Notes: generated by a model not told the origin, from the letters alone. Numbered from the stretch's first letter, positions 8,730 to 17,563 are shown. The stretch is DNA of 64,000 nucleotides from Pseudomonas putida (GCF_001941965.1 NZ_MKZO01000007.1:62001-126000), one strand, 5' to 3'. Translations and numbers: made by a program.

Positions 8730-9602
8730 ATGTCCAACAGCAAGCTGCGCGCCTTTCTTGCCGTTGCCCGGCATGGCAGCTTCAGCGCCGGGGCCCGGGC
8801 CCTGGGGCTGAGCCAGCCGACCATCACCACCCAGGTGCAGGCGCTGGAGCGTTCGCACAACCTGGAGCTGTTTCATCGGCGCGGACGACGGGCGGAGTTG
8901 TCGACGGTGGGCCGGCAGTTGTTGCCGATTGCCCAGCAGTTGCTGGCCCTGGAGGCCGAAGCCGAGGGGCTGCTGAAGGACTCCGGCAGCCTGGTGCGCG
9001 GGCAGTTGCGCCTGGGCGCGGTGGGGCCGTTCCATGTGATCGAGATGGTCGATGCCTACCAGCGCGAGTACCCGCAGATCGAACTGTCGATCCGCGTCGG
9101 CAACTCGGCCTCGGTGCTGGCGGACCTGGAGAACTATGTGATCGATATCGGTGTGCTGGCGGGGCTGCATGAAGATCCGGCGTTTCATGCGACCTTGTAT
9201 GCGCGGCATCCGGTGATCGTCTTCGCCCATCACCAGCATCCCCTGGCCAGGCGCGACAGCGTGCGCCTGGAGGAGCTCCAGGGGCAGCCGATGCTGCGCC
9301 GGGAACAGGGCTCGACCACGCGACTGAACTTCGAAAAAGCCCTGGCCGAGCGCGAGGTGACACCGCGCATGCTGATGGAGATCGGCAGCCGCGAAGCCCT
9401 GCGCGAAGCGGTGGTGCGCGGGATCGGGCTGGGGGTGGTGTCGGAGGCGGAGTTCATTCCGGGGCCGCAGTTGAAGGCGATCAGGATCGAGGGGGATCCG
9501 GTGTTTACCGAGACCTACCTGTATTGCCTGGCGGAGCGGCGGACGAGCCAGGTGGTGGAGACATTCCTGGGGTGTGCGGATCAGGCGCGGCTCAGGAGAT
9601 GA
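8730..9602 (+). CDS. LysR family transcriptional regulator (divergent from phnDCE)
   Basis: The 290-residue regulator has the LysR DNA-binding domain (SFSAGARALGLSQPTITTQV, about residues 18-37) and an effector domain ending in VVETFLGCA. Both LysR proteins of the phosphonate region share the LFHRRGR and REA(L/I)V-A-GIGIG/LGVVS(E/A) patterns, so they look like paralogues split between uptake (phnDCE) and degradation (phnX). The ATG at 8730 is preceded by AGGA; the upstream frame would run into the promoter. Effector presumed to be a phosphonate. Confidence 0.88.
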   Translation: MSNSKLRAFLAVARHGSFSAGARALGLSQPTITTQVQALERSHNLELFHRRGRRAELSTVGRQLLPIAQQLLALEAEAEGLLKDSGSLVRGQLRLGAVGPFHVIEMVDAYQREYPQIELSIRVGNSASVLADLENYVIDIGVLAGLHEDPAFHATLYARHPVIVFAHHQHPLARRDSVRLEELQGQPMLRREQGSTTRLNFEKALAEREVTPRMLMEIGSREALREAVVRGIGLGVVSEAEFIPGPQLKAIRIEGDPVFTETYLYCLAERRTSQVVETFLGCADQARLRR

Positions 9603-9615
9603 TGTTGCCTGTCAG

Positions 9616-9700
9616 GGCCTCATCGCTGGCAAGCCAGCTCCCACAGGGTCCGAGTCGCTGCAAGACCCTGTGGGAGCTGGCTTGCCAGCGATAGGGCCCT
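9616..9700. repeat. REPIN-type inverted repeat pair
   Basis: Inverted copies of the REP core (GGCAAGCCAGCTCCCACAGG and its complement) with the GGGCCTCATCGC/GCGATAGGGCCC ends outward. It lies between the end of the LysR gene and the AraC-type gene. Confidence 0.9.
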
Positions 9701-9786
9701 GACTGACAAGAGCAAATCCGGCTAGGCTGCCAATCTCGAAATCCCCCAACCTGTGCTCATCGCAAGCCACACCACCGGTACCCCAG

Positions 9787-10641
9787 ATGCCCACCTCCTA
9801 CACCGCCCGCTTCACCGCCGTCCTCGCCTATATCGACGCCAATCTCGAAGGCGACCTGTCGGTGAAGACCCTGAGCCAGGTAGCGCACTTCTCGACCTAC
9901 CATTTCCATCGCCAGTTCAGCGCCTTCGTCGGTGTGCCGGTTGCCCGCTATGTGCAACTGATGCGCCTGCGCCGCGCAGCACGGCGGCTGGCGGGTCAGG
10001 CGGAGTATGCAGTGCTGGAGGCGGCGCTGGACGCCGGGTTCGACAGCCCCGAAGCCTTCAGCCGGGCCTTTCGCCGGGACTTCGGCAGCAGCCCCAGCGC
10101 CTTTCGCCAGCACCCGGAATGGCAGGTGTGGAATGCGGTATTCGCCATCCCCCACTTTTCGAGGAATATCAGCATGCAAGTGAAGATCGTCGAGTTCGCC
10201 GAAGTCCGCGTCGCCGCCCTGGAACACCAGGGCCCGCCCGGCCTGGTCCAGGAAACCGTACGCCGCTTCATCGACTGGCGGATGCACAGCGGCCAGTCAC
10301 CGGTGGCGTCGAGCCGCACCTTCGGCATCCCCTTCAACAACCCCGATACCACGCCAGCGGTAGACTTCCGCTTCGCCGTCTGCGGCGAGATCGAGGAAGC
10401 CGTGAAGCCCAACGATACCGGCGTCGGCGAACTGCGCATCGCCGGCGGCCGCTATGCCGTAGTCCGCCATCACGGCTCGCCCGACCATATCGGCGAGACC
10501 ATCTACCCGGTGTACCGCGACTGGCTGCCGGCCAGCGGCGAGGAACTGCGCGACCAGCCGCTGTTCTTCCAGTACCTCAGCGTGTTCCCGCAGACCCCGC
10601 TGGACGAATGGGAAACCGATATCTACGTGCCATTGCAGTAG
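9787..10641 (+). CDS. AraC family regulator with GyrI-like ligand-binding domain
   Basis: The 284-residue protein combines an N-terminal AraC double helix-turn-helix domain (about residues 8-110, with LSVKTLSQVAHFSTYHFHRQFSAFVG and GFDSPEAFSRAFRRDFG regions) and a C-terminal GyrI-like small-molecule-binding domain (about 133-284, ending PLDEWETDIYVPLQ). This Rob/MarA-with-GyrI architecture is used in responses to toxic small molecules. It stands alone between two repeats and ppk2, so its target is unknown. Confidence 0.9.
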   Translation: MPTSYTARFTAVLAYIDANLEGDLSVKTLSQVAHFSTYHFHRQFSAFVGVPVARYVQLMRLRRAARRLAGQAEYAVLEAALDAGFDSPEAFSRAFRRDFGSSPSAFRQHPEWQVWNAVFAIPHFSRNISMQVKIVEFAEVRVAALEHQGPPGLVQETVRRFIDWRMHSGQSPVASSRTFGIPFNNPDTTPAVDFRFAVCGEIEEAVKPNDTGVGELRIAGGRYAVVRHHGSPDHIGETIYPVYRDWLPASGEELRDQPLFFQYLSVFPQTPLDEWETDIYVPLQ

Positions 10642-10704
10642 TGTCACCTGCCTGCCACGCAGCGGGCCTAACATCGGTCGTCACAACATCTGACGAGGCC
10701 CATC

Positions 10705-11622
10705 ATGGTGATGACCGATGAATCCCTGATCCAGCGCATCTACGACGAGCTGGTCGACCATAGCGACGAAGAACTCGAACTGGAACTGGCCGAAGACGTC
10801 GCCAACCTCGACGAGCTGTTCGACGAGCACGCCCCGGACAGCCCGGAGAAGGAAGCGCGGCGCCGCTACTTCCGTGAACTGTTCCGCCTCCAGGGCGAAC
10901 TGGTGAAGCTGCAGAGCTGGGTGGTCAAGACCGGGCAGAAGATCGTGATCATCTTCGAAGGCCGCGATGCTGCCGGCAAGGGTGGCGTGATCAAGCGCAT
11001 CACCCAGCGCCTCAACCCGCGGGTGTGCCGCGTGGTCGCGCTGCCGGCGCCGAACGACCGCGAGCAGACCCAGTGGTACTTCCAGCGCTACGTGCCGCAC
11101 CTGCCGGCGGCGGGTGAGATCGCCCTGTTCGACCGCAGCTGGTACAACCGCGCCGGGGTCGAGCGGGTCATGGGCTTCTGTAACGACGAGCAGTACGAGG
11201 AGTTCTTCCGCAGCGTGCCGGAGTTCGAGCGCATGCTGGTGCGTTCCGGGATCAAGGTGATCAAGTACTGGTTCTCGATCTCCGACCAGGAGCAGAACCT
11301 GCGCTTCCTCAGCCGCATCCACGACCCGCTCAAGCAGTGGAAGCTCAGCCCCATGGACCTGGAATCGCGGCGGCGCTGGGAAGCCTACACCAAGGCCAAG
11401 GAAATCATGCTCGAGCGCACCCATATCGACGAAGCGCGCTGGTGGGTGGTACAGGCTGACGACAAGAAGAAGGCGCGGCTGAACTGCATCAACCATCTGC
11501 TCAAGCAGGTGCCTTACGAGGAAGTGGAGGCGCCGATGGTTTCGCTGCCGCAACGGGTGCGCCAGGCCGACTACAGCCGCACGCCGACGCCGGACGGCTT
11601 GATCGTGCCGGAGATCTACTGA
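10705..11622 (+). CDS. ppk2: Polyphosphate kinase 2
   Basis: PPK2 enzymes transfer phosphate between polyphosphate and nucleoside diphosphates, favouring nucleotide formation. The 305-residue protein is a single-domain PPK2 with Walker A EGRDAAGKGG (residues 85-94), Walker B LFDRSWYNRAGVERV (from 141) and the lid region, plus a Glu/Asp-rich N-terminal 45 residues. GAGG lies 7 bases before the ATG at 10705; a second in-frame ATG at 10711 is possible. It is probably monocistronic, ending in the strong hairpin at 11628. Confidence 0.93.
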   Translation: MVMTDESLIQRIYDELVDHSDEELELELAEDVANLDELFDEHAPDSPEKEARRRYFRELFRLQGELVKLQSWVVKTGQKIVIIFEGRDAAGKGGVIKRITQRLNPRVCRVVALPAPNDREQTQWYFQRYVPHLPAAGEIALFDRSWYNRAGVERVMGFCNDEQYEEFFRSVPEFERMLVRSGIKVIKYWFSISDQEQNLRFLSRIHDPLKQWKLSPMDLESRRRWEAYTKAKEIMLERTHIDEARWWVVQADDKKKARLNCINHLLKQVPYEEVEAPMVSLPQRVRQADYSRTPTPDGLIVPEIY

Positions 11623-11627
11623 GTGCC

Positions 11628-11658
11628 GTCGGGCCTCATCGCTGCGATGAGGCCCGAC
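11628..11658. terminator. Perfect 14-bp hairpin between convergent genes
   Basis: GTCGGGCCTCATCG pairs with CGATGAGGCCCGAC around a three-base loop. It lies between the convergent ends of ppk2 and the Tat-exported agmatine deiminase gene and could end both transcripts. There is no T-tract. Its arms are the same bases as the outer ends of the REPIN elements, so it may be a collapsed REPIN. Confidence 0.6.
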
Positions 11659-11667
11659 AGTGCGCAA

Positions 11668-12789
11668 CTAGATCCACGGCAACTGATGCGTCACACAATG
11701 GATCCCGCCGCCGCCCGCCGCAATCGCGTCGATATCCACGGCCACCACCTCTCGATCCGGATACAACGCCTCCAGCAACGCCCGCGCCTTGCGGTCCGCC
11801 GGCCCATCGCCGAACTGCGGCATGATCACCGCGCCATTGATCACGAAATAATTGATATACCCCGCGGCAAAATCCGGATTGTCCCGATTGAACCGACTGC
11901 GGCGCGGCTCCAGCGGCGGCGACAGTACATGCACCTTGAGCTTGCGCCCGTCGGCATCCGTGGCGTTCTGCAGGATCTCCAGATGCCGCCGGGTCACCTC
12001 ATGGTCATAGGACTCGGGATCGGTATCCAGGTTGGCCACCACCACCCCAGGGCTGACGAAGCGCGCATAGAAATCCACATGGGCATCGGTGATGTCCTTG
12101 CCGCGAATCCCCGGTAGCCAGATGATCTTGCGCAAGCCCAGACAGGCCTTGAGCTCCTCTTCCACCTGCGCCCGGCTCCAGCCCGGGTTGCGATTGGCAT
12201 TGACCCAGCAACTCTCGGTCATGATCGCGGTGCCGTGGCCGTCCACCTCGATACCACCGCCCTCGCCCACCAATTCGCTGCGCACATGCCGCGCCCCGAC
12301 ATCCCGGGCCATCAACGCCGCGATCCGCGCATCGCTGGCATGCTGTTGCTTGTTGCCCCAGCCATTGAAGTTGAAGTCCATCGCGGTCAGCCCGGCGCCG
12401 TCCTCGGTGACGAGGAAGTTGGCGCCGATATCGCGCATCCAGATATCGTCCAGCTCGGTCTCGATAAAGCGCACATTGCTGGCGCCGCACAGTTCCTCCG
12501 CCAGTTCCCGTTCCTCGGCCCTACACAGCACGGTGAGCGGCTGGAACCGGGCGATGGCGCGGGCGATGCGGCCGAGGGCTTCCTGTACATCACCAGTGAA
12601 GTCCTCCCAGATCGCGTCCTGGGCGCCGAAGGCCATCCAGGCATGGCGCTGGCGTTCGCCCTCGTCAGGCATGAACCACTCCTCTTCACCGGCGGCGAAG
12701 GCACGCAGGGGATTCAGTCCGGTACTGGCGATCAGGCCGAGGCTGCCGGCAATGGAAAGCTGCCGGATAAACTGGCGGCGGGTTGGCAT
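11668..12789 (-). CDS. Tat-exported agmatine deiminase family protein
   Basis: The 373-residue protein has a twin-arginine signal (PTRRQFIRQL, then a hydrophobic stretch ending at AFAAGEEE), followed by a complete agmatine deiminase fold: WMRDIGANF, GWGNKQQH, GEGGGIEVDG, DITDAHVD and the catalytic GGGGIHCVTHQ with Cys near residue 365. It would hydrolyse agmatine to N-carbamoylputrescine and ammonia outside the cytoplasm. It is the last gene of the aguA-aguB-binding protein operon. This order matches, as I recall it, the agu2ABCA' operon of some P. aeruginosa strains. A TTG at 12795 is an alternative start with a better-spaced AAAGAG site. Confidence 0.88.
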   Translation of the reverse strand: MPTRRQFIRQLSIAGSLGLIASTGLNPLRAFAAGEEEWFMPDEGERQRHAWMAFGAQDAIWEDFTGDVQEALGRIARAIARFQPLTVLCRAEERELAEELCGASNVRFIETELDDIWMRDIGANFLVTEDGAGLTAMDFNFNGWGNKQQHASDARIAALMARDVGARHVRSELVGEGGGIEVDGHGTAIMTESCWVNANRNPGWSRAQVEEELKACLGLRKIIWLPGIRGKDITDAHVDFYARFVSPGVVVANLDTDPESYDHEVTRRHLEILQNATDADGRKLKVHVLSPPLEPRRSRFNRDNPDFAAGYINYFVINGAVIMPQFGDGPADRKARALLEALYPDREVVAVDIDAIAAGGGGIHCVTHQLPWI

Positions 12790-12803
12790 ATTCAAAGCAC
12801 TCT

Positions 12804-13889
12804 TTAACTGGCGGTCTTGAACTTGGTCCAGGCACGCATCCGCGCGCGCATGGCCGACTGGGGGATGTCCTTGCCCGGGATCAACCGGGCAAAGGCACTT
12901 TCATCAGGATAGATATCCGGGTTGTCACGCATCTTCGGGTCGACCTGCGGTCGTGCCTTGGCGCTCGACGTCGGGTAGCCGGTGAAGTTGCTGATCGCTG
13001 CCATGTTCTCCGGGCGCATGACGAAGTTGATGAAGGCGTAGGCATATTCCGGGTGCTTGGCGTCGACCGGGATCGCCATGTTGTCCATCCATACCGTGGT
13101 GCCCTCGCGGGGGATGCGGTACTGGAAACTCACCGGCTTGCCGGCGCCATCCGCAGCGCGCTGGGCCTGGGTCATGTCGCCGCTGTAGCCGAGGGACAGG
13201 CACAGGTTGCCGTTGACCAGGTCGGTGACCGGCTGCGACTGGAACTTGCGGATATACGGGCGCACCTTCATCAGCAGTTCGCTGGCGGCGGCCAGGTCCT
13301 CGGGCCTGGCGCTGCGCGGCTCGCGGCCGAGGTAGTTGAGCACCACCGCCAGCACCTCGTCCGGCGAGTCGATCACCGAGATCCCGCAGTCGGCGAACTT
13401 CGCCGCGTACTCCGGCTTGAACAGCAGGTCGAGGCTGTTGACCGGCGCGTCGGGCATGCGCTTGCGGATCATCTCGTCGTTGTAGGTCAGGCCGATGCTG
13501 CCCCAGGTATAGGGCACCGTGGCCGCCGCCGAATGCGGATAGTGCTCGCGCAACTGGCGCAGGCCCGGTTCGATATCCGCCAGCGCGGTGATCTTCGCCG
13601 GATCGAGCCGCTGCAGGCTGCCGGCACGCATCAGCCGTTCGGCCACGGTGTCGCCGGGGAAGATCAGGTCGTAGCCGCTGCCGGAGGTCATCAGCTTGGC
13701 CTCCAGCACCTCGCTGCCGTCCATCACGTCGTAGATCACCTTGATCCCGGTCTCGGCGGTGAAGCGCGCGAGGGTGTCCTCGGCGAAATAGTCGGACCAG
13801 TTGTACAGGCGCAGCAGCTTGTCCTGGTCGTCGGCCTGGACCGTGCCGAGGCACAGGGACAGGCTGATCACGCTAATCAGGCGCTTCAT
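12804..13889 (-). CDS. Polyamine/agmatine ABC transporter substrate-binding protein
   Basis: The 361-residue protein has a signal peptide (MKRLISVISLSLCLGTVQA) and the PotF/SpuD-type body: LLRLYNWSDYFAEDTL, GSGYDLIFPGD, VPYTWGSIGLTYN and IPREGTTVWMDNMAIP. Those tryptophan, tyrosine and aspartate positions line the polyamine pocket in PotF/SpuD. No permease or ATPase genes accompany it, so it must share a transporter encoded elsewhere or act as a sensor component. GGGAGG precedes the ATG; it lies 1 base downstream of aguB and upstream of the Tat agmatine deiminase gene. Confidence 0.9.
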   Translation of the reverse strand: MKRLISVISLSLCLGTVQADDQDKLLRLYNWSDYFAEDTLARFTAETGIKVIYDVMDGSEVLEAKLMTSGSGYDLIFPGDTVAERLMRAGSLQRLDPAKITALADIEPGLRQLREHYPHSAAATVPYTWGSIGLTYNDEMIRKRMPDAPVNSLDLLFKPEYAAKFADCGISVIDSPDEVLAVVLNYLGREPRSARPEDLAAASELLMKVRPYIRKFQSQPVTDLVNGNLCLSLGYSGDMTQAQRAADGAGKPVSFQYRIPREGTTVWMDNMAIPVDAKHPEYAYAFINFVMRPENMAAISNFTGYPTSSAKARPQVDPKMRDNPDIYPDESAFARLIPGKDIPQSAMRARMRAWTKFKTAS

Positions 13890-13890
13890 C

Positions 13891-14799
13891 TCACACCTCC
13901 CGGGCCGGGCGCCAGACGCTGGTCGAACCACCGTCGAGGCTGAGCAGGGTGCCGTACATTTCCGGCCGGCGGTCGCGGAAGATGCCCCAGGTCAGGCGCT
14001 CTTCGCGCATGGCCTTGAGGTCGAGGGTGCGCATCAGCACGCCGGGGGTATCACGGTCGGCCTCGGCCAGCAGCTTGCCCTTGTGGTCGCTGATGAAGGA
14101 TGAGCCGTAGAAGTCCATATGCAGCTCAGGGTCGCCGGTCGCCACCTCGCGACCGATGCGGTTGGCCGCCACCACCGGCAGCAGGTTGGCCGCCGCGTGG
14201 CCGCGCATGGTCATCTGCCAGTGGTCGCGGGAATCGAAGGCGGCAGCGCCCGGCTCGGAACCGATCGCCGTGGGGAACAGCAACACCTCGGCGCCCATCA
14301 GCGCCAGGCTGCGCGCGGTTTCCGGGAACCACTGGTCCCAGCAGATACCGATGCCAAGGCGGCCGAACGCGGTGTCCCAGACACGGAAGCCGGTATCGCC
14401 AGGGCTGAAGTATTCCTTCTCCTGGTAACCGATGGCGTTGGGGATGTGGGTCTTGCGATAGACGCCCAGCAGGCGGCCATCGGCATCGGCGACGCTGAGG
14501 GAATTGAAGAACGCATTGCCGGCCTTCTCATACCAGCTCAGCGGCAGCACCACGCCCAGCTCCCGGGCCAGCGCGGCGAAGCGCTGGAGCACGCGGCTAT
14601 GGGCATATTCCTCGGCCAGGGCGAGGTGCTTGTGGTCCTGCTCGATGCAGAAATACGGGGTGGCGAACAGCTCCTGCAAGAGGATCACCTGGGCGCCCTG
14701 GGCGGCGGCATCGCGGACCAGTTGCTCGGCGCGATCGAGGTTGGCCGGCAGGTCCCAGGTGCACGGCATCTGGGTGGTGGCAACGGTGAGAAATGTCAT
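13891..14799 (-). CDS. aguB: N-carbamoylputrescine amidase
   Basis: AguB converts N-carbamoylputrescine to putrescine, carbon dioxide and ammonia. The 302-residue protein is a nitrilase-superfamily amidase with catalytic Glu43 (LQELFATPYFC), Lys116 (YRKTHIP) and Cys153 (GICWDQWFPE). The FSPGDTGF and GSEPG segments match the AguB branch. Its ATG overlaps the aguA stop by four bases, so the two enzymes of the agmatine-to-putrescine route are translationally coupled. Confidence 0.94.
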   Translation of the reverse strand: MTFLTVATTQMPCTWDLPANLDRAEQLVRDAAAQGAQVILLQELFATPYFCIEQDHKHLALAEEYAHSRVLQRFAALARELGVVLPLSWYEKAGNAFFNSLSVADADGRLLGVYRKTHIPNAIGYQEKEYFSPGDTGFRVWDTAFGRLGIGICWDQWFPETARSLALMGAEVLLFPTAIGSEPGAAAFDSRDHWQMTMRGHAAANLLPVVAANRIGREVATGDPELHMDFYGSSFISDHKGKLLAEADRDTPGVLMRTLDLKAMREERLTWGIFRDRRPEMYGTLLSLDGGSTSVWRPAREV

Positions 14800-15863
14800 G
14801 CTGCTTGCCCCTTCAGTGGCCAGGCCGGTTGTTGTTGGGTGATGCAGTGCACGCCGCCACCCCCGTGGGCCAGGTGCTCGATGCGTACCGGCACCACTTC
14901 GCGACCGGGGAAGGCACCGGCCAGCACGCTGGCCGCTTCACGGTCGGCCTCGATGCCGTAGGCCGGCATGATGATCGCGCCGTTGGCAATGTAGAAATTG
15001 GTGTACGAGGCGCAGAACACCTCGGCGTCCGGGTCCACGGCAGCGCTGGCTTCGTACAGGTCGATCAGTTCGAAGCTGCGACCCTTGGCATCCCGGGCCA
15101 GGGACAGGGCGCGACGGTTCTCGCGCACCACTTCGGCGTACACCGAATCGCGGTCGTGGGTCGCGTCCACCAGCAGCACACCCGGGCGGGCGAAGGCGCA
15201 GACGCCATCGACATGGCCGTCGGTCATGTCGCCGGTGACGTACTGCGGATCGCCGGGCAGCCAGATGGTTTTCTTCACGCCCAGCAGGCGGGCGAAGATG
15301 GCCTCGGCATCGGCCTTGTCCAGCCCCGGGTTGCGGTTGGGATTGAGCAATACCGATTCGGTGGTGACCAGGGTGCCTTCGCCATCGACATGAATGGCCC
15401 CGCCTTCGTTGGCCAGCCAGGTGCCGAAGCAGTCCAGGCCCAGGCCATTGAGCAGACGCCGCGCCAGGCCCTCATCCAGCCCGTGGGCCGACTTGCCGCC
15501 CCAGGCGTTGAAGCGCCAGCTGACGCCGGCCAGGCCGTGCTGCAGATGGCAGACGAAGGTCGGTCCGGAATCGCGGCACCAGCTGTCGTCCACCGCCTGC
15601 TCGATCAGCTCGATGTTCACGCCACACAGCTCGGCGGCACGGGCCCGGGCGTCGGGGGCGACCACCAGTTTCACCGGCTCGAAGCGGGCGATGGCGTTGG
15701 CCACCCGGGCGAAGTCTTCCTGCACCTGCTCCAGGCGCACGCTCCAGGTGCTCTCCCACAAGGCCCGGTTATGCGGCCAGACCATCCAGGTCGCTGCATG
15801 GGGCGCCCACTCCGCGGGCATCATCCAACCACTGCTTCGATCGCCGTTGCACAACATGCTCAT
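14796..15863 (-). CDS. aguA: Agmatine deiminase
   Basis: AguA hydrolyses agmatine to N-carbamoylputrescine. The 355-residue cytoplasmic enzyme has the family motifs WMVWPHN, DDSWCRDSGPTFV, WRFNAWGGK, NEGGAIHVDG, DMTDGHVDGV and the catalytic GGGGVHCITQQQP with Cys340. It lacks a signal peptide, unlike the second deiminase at the far end of the operon; the two are diverged paralogues, not a recent duplication. A second ATG six bases downstream (15857) has a better-spaced AAGGTG site and may be the true start. Confidence 0.94.
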   Translation of the reverse strand: MSMLCNGDRSSGWMMPAEWAPHAATWMVWPHNRALWESTWSVRLEQVQEDFARVANAIARFEPVKLVVAPDARARAAELCGVNIELIEQAVDDSWCRDSGPTFVCHLQHGLAGVSWRFNAWGGKSAHGLDEGLARRLLNGLGLDCFGTWLANEGGAIHVDGEGTLVTTESVLLNPNRNPGLDKADAEAIFARLLGVKKTIWLPGDPQYVTGDMTDGHVDGVCAFARPGVLLVDATHDRDSVYAEVVRENRRALSLARDAKGRSFELIDLYEASAAVDPDAEVFCASYTNFYIANGAIIMPAYGIEADREAASVLAGAFPGREVVPVRIEHLAHGGGGVHCITQQQPAWPLKGQAA

Positions 15864-15897
15864 TCCACCTTCAGTTAAGTATTTTTTATGACTGAAA

Positions 15898-15911
15898 TCC
15901 GCAGCTGCGGA
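15898..15911. promoter_or_regulatory. Perfect 14-bp palindrome, candidate operator of the agmatine operon
   Basis: TCCGCAGCTGCGGA is a perfect palindrome midway in the gap between aguA and the divergent LysR gene, 35 bases upstream of aguA. Its place suits a regulator binding site, but no experimental motif is known to me. Confidence 0.4.
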
Positions 15912-15992
15912 ATGGATGTCATGCTATGGCGTCACCCGAGCGGCAACAAACGATGGATTTAGCCGACAACTGATTAGCGAGACTTATCGATC

Positions 15993-16844
15993 ATGCTGAA
16001 ACACTGGCCACCCCTGAATGCCCTGCGCGGCTTCGAAGCCGCCGCGCGCCTGGGCAGTTTCCACAAGGCTGCCGAGGAACTGCACCTGACCCAATCGGCG
16101 ATCAGCCAGCAGATCCGCAGCCTGGAGACCTTTCTCGAACAGCCGCTGTTCTATCGCAGCGGGCGCAGCGTCAGCCTGACCGATGCCGGGCACGACCTGC
16201 ACAGCACCACCCAGGCCATGCTGCAGCAGTTGTCGGTGGGGATCCGCCGCCTCGACCAGTACCGCAAGCCCAACCAGTTGGTGGTCAACACCACCCCGGC
16301 CTTTGCCCGGCACTGGTTGCTGCCGCGACTGGGGGATTTCCATCGGCTGCATCCGGAGGTGGATTTGTGGCTGTTCACCACCTACGAGGCACCGGACATG
16401 GCCAGCCAGACCGTGGACCTGTGCCTGCGGGATGACCTGGAGCAGCAGGCCGAATGCAGCTACGAGGTGCTGCTGGAAGACCGGCTGTACCCGGCCTGTC
16501 ACCCTGACCTGATCGACCGGCCGGCGGCGCAGCGCACCACCTTGCATGGCGAGCGGGAGATGGACTGGAGTCGCTGGTCGGTGCAGGGTGGCGAGGATGT
16601 CGGGCAACGCACCCACGGGCTGAATTTTTCCGATCCGGGGTTGCTGCTGGATGCCGCGTGCGAGGGGCACGGGGTGGCGCTGGTCAGCCAGTTGCTGGCG
16701 GCGCGGGCGGTGGAAAAAGGCGTGCTGCAGCCGCTGAGCGAGCGGCGGGTGACCGGGATGAGCTGGGTGTGCCTGGTGCATCAGGACAGTGAGAAGAGTC
16801 CGCTGACCCGGTCATTCCTGGAGTGGTTGCGAGCGTGCCTTTAG
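15993..16844 (+). CDS. LysR family regulator, GcvA-like (divergent from agmatine operon)
   Basis: The 283-residue protein opens with LNALRGFEAAARLGSFHKAA, typical of the GcvA-like LysR subgroup, with recognition helix around LTQSAISQQIRSLE. The effector domain carries NTTPAFARHWLLPRL. Its divergent position from aguA suggests it controls agmatine use. It overlaps the convergent CPBP protease gene by four bases at its end. Confidence 0.9.
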   Translation: MLKHWPPLNALRGFEAAARLGSFHKAAEELHLTQSAISQQIRSLETFLEQPLFYRSGRSVSLTDAGHDLHSTTQAMLQQLSVGIRRLDQYRKPNQLVVNTTPAFARHWLLPRLGDFHRLHPEVDLWLFTTYEAPDMASQTVDLCLRDDLEQQAECSYEVLLEDRLYPACHPDLIDRPAAQRTTLHGEREMDWSRWSVQGGEDVGQRTHGLNFSDPGLLLDAACEGHGVALVSQLLAARAVEKGVLQPLSERRVTGMSWVCLVHQDSEKSPLTRSFLEWLRACL

Positions 16845-17563
16845 AAAGGCTGTGCGATCAGCAGGATCGCCGTGCCATGGGCAGCGACTGCCGGAATCAC
16901 CCCATAACGCAGCCTCAGCAAGGCACAGGTCACACCCTCGAGCGAGGTGAACAGCAACACCGACCAGCCCGCCTGGGTGACGGTGTAAGCAAGAAACACA
17001 TGGCAAGCCGCAAAGGCCAGCGCACTGCCCAGGGCGGCCCGCAGCGGCGAGGCATGCTGTTCCAGATAGCCCTGCAACACCCCGCGAAACAGCACTTCCT
17101 CAAGTGCATTGCCGCCATAGGCAAGCACTAGCAAACCGACGAACCAGAGAGTGAAGCCACTGAACTCGGTGCCCTGGTACAGGCGTAGAGGAAGACCAAT
17201 GGCGCAACCCGCCAACAGGCCGAGGGCCAGTCCCGTAGGGAGATGGCCCTTGCGCCAGACAATCAGTCTGCAAAGCTCCGGCGCCAGCCGCTGCAAGGCC
17301 GCAATCAGCCCCAGCGACATCAGCCCCAGCGCAGCGAGCACCAGTGGATTGGCGATGAAGCCGATACGCACCTGGCCGTCCAGGGCCCACAGGCCGGTGG
17401 GGGTCATGGCGTCGCGCAGGAGGATGAAGGTCAGCAGCAGGATGGCGATGCGCAGGCCGGCCTGGGCTTTCGGGGTGAACGCGAACCACAGCAGGCAGAG
17501 GATCAGGCCGGGGGTGATGTGCAGGAGGTAGGTGGCGAGGTGGGCGAGTCCGTCCTGGAGCAT
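16841..17563 (-). CDS. CPBP family intramembrane glutamic endopeptidase
   Basis: The 240-residue protein has about seven or eight membrane segments. The hallmark motifs of the CAAX protease/bacteriocin-processing family are present: EEVLFRGVLQGYL near residue 157, FAACHVF near 188, and a final segment with VAAHGTAIL. These Glu and His residues form the active site of Rce1-like proteases. No bacteriocin genes are nearby, so the substrate is unknown. It is monocistronic between a convergent LysR gene and a REPIN. Confidence 0.85.
   Translation of the reverse strand: MLQDGLAHLATYLLHITPGLILCLLWFAFTPKAQAGLRIAILLLTFILLRDAMTPTGLWALDGQVRIGFIANPLVLAALGLMSLGLIAALQRLAPELCRLIVWRKGHLPTGLALGLLAGCAIGLPLRLYQGTEFSGFTLWFVGLLVLAYGGNALEEVLFRGVLQGYLEQHASPLRAALGSALAFAACHVFLAYTVTQAGWSVLLFTSLEGVTCALLRLRYGVIPAVAAHGTAILLIAQPF

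Noticed and set aside
11668..15863. Two agmatine deiminases considered as one broken or duplicated gene
   Set aside because: Both are full length with all catalytic residues, are separated by two other genes and differ widely; only one has a Tat signal.
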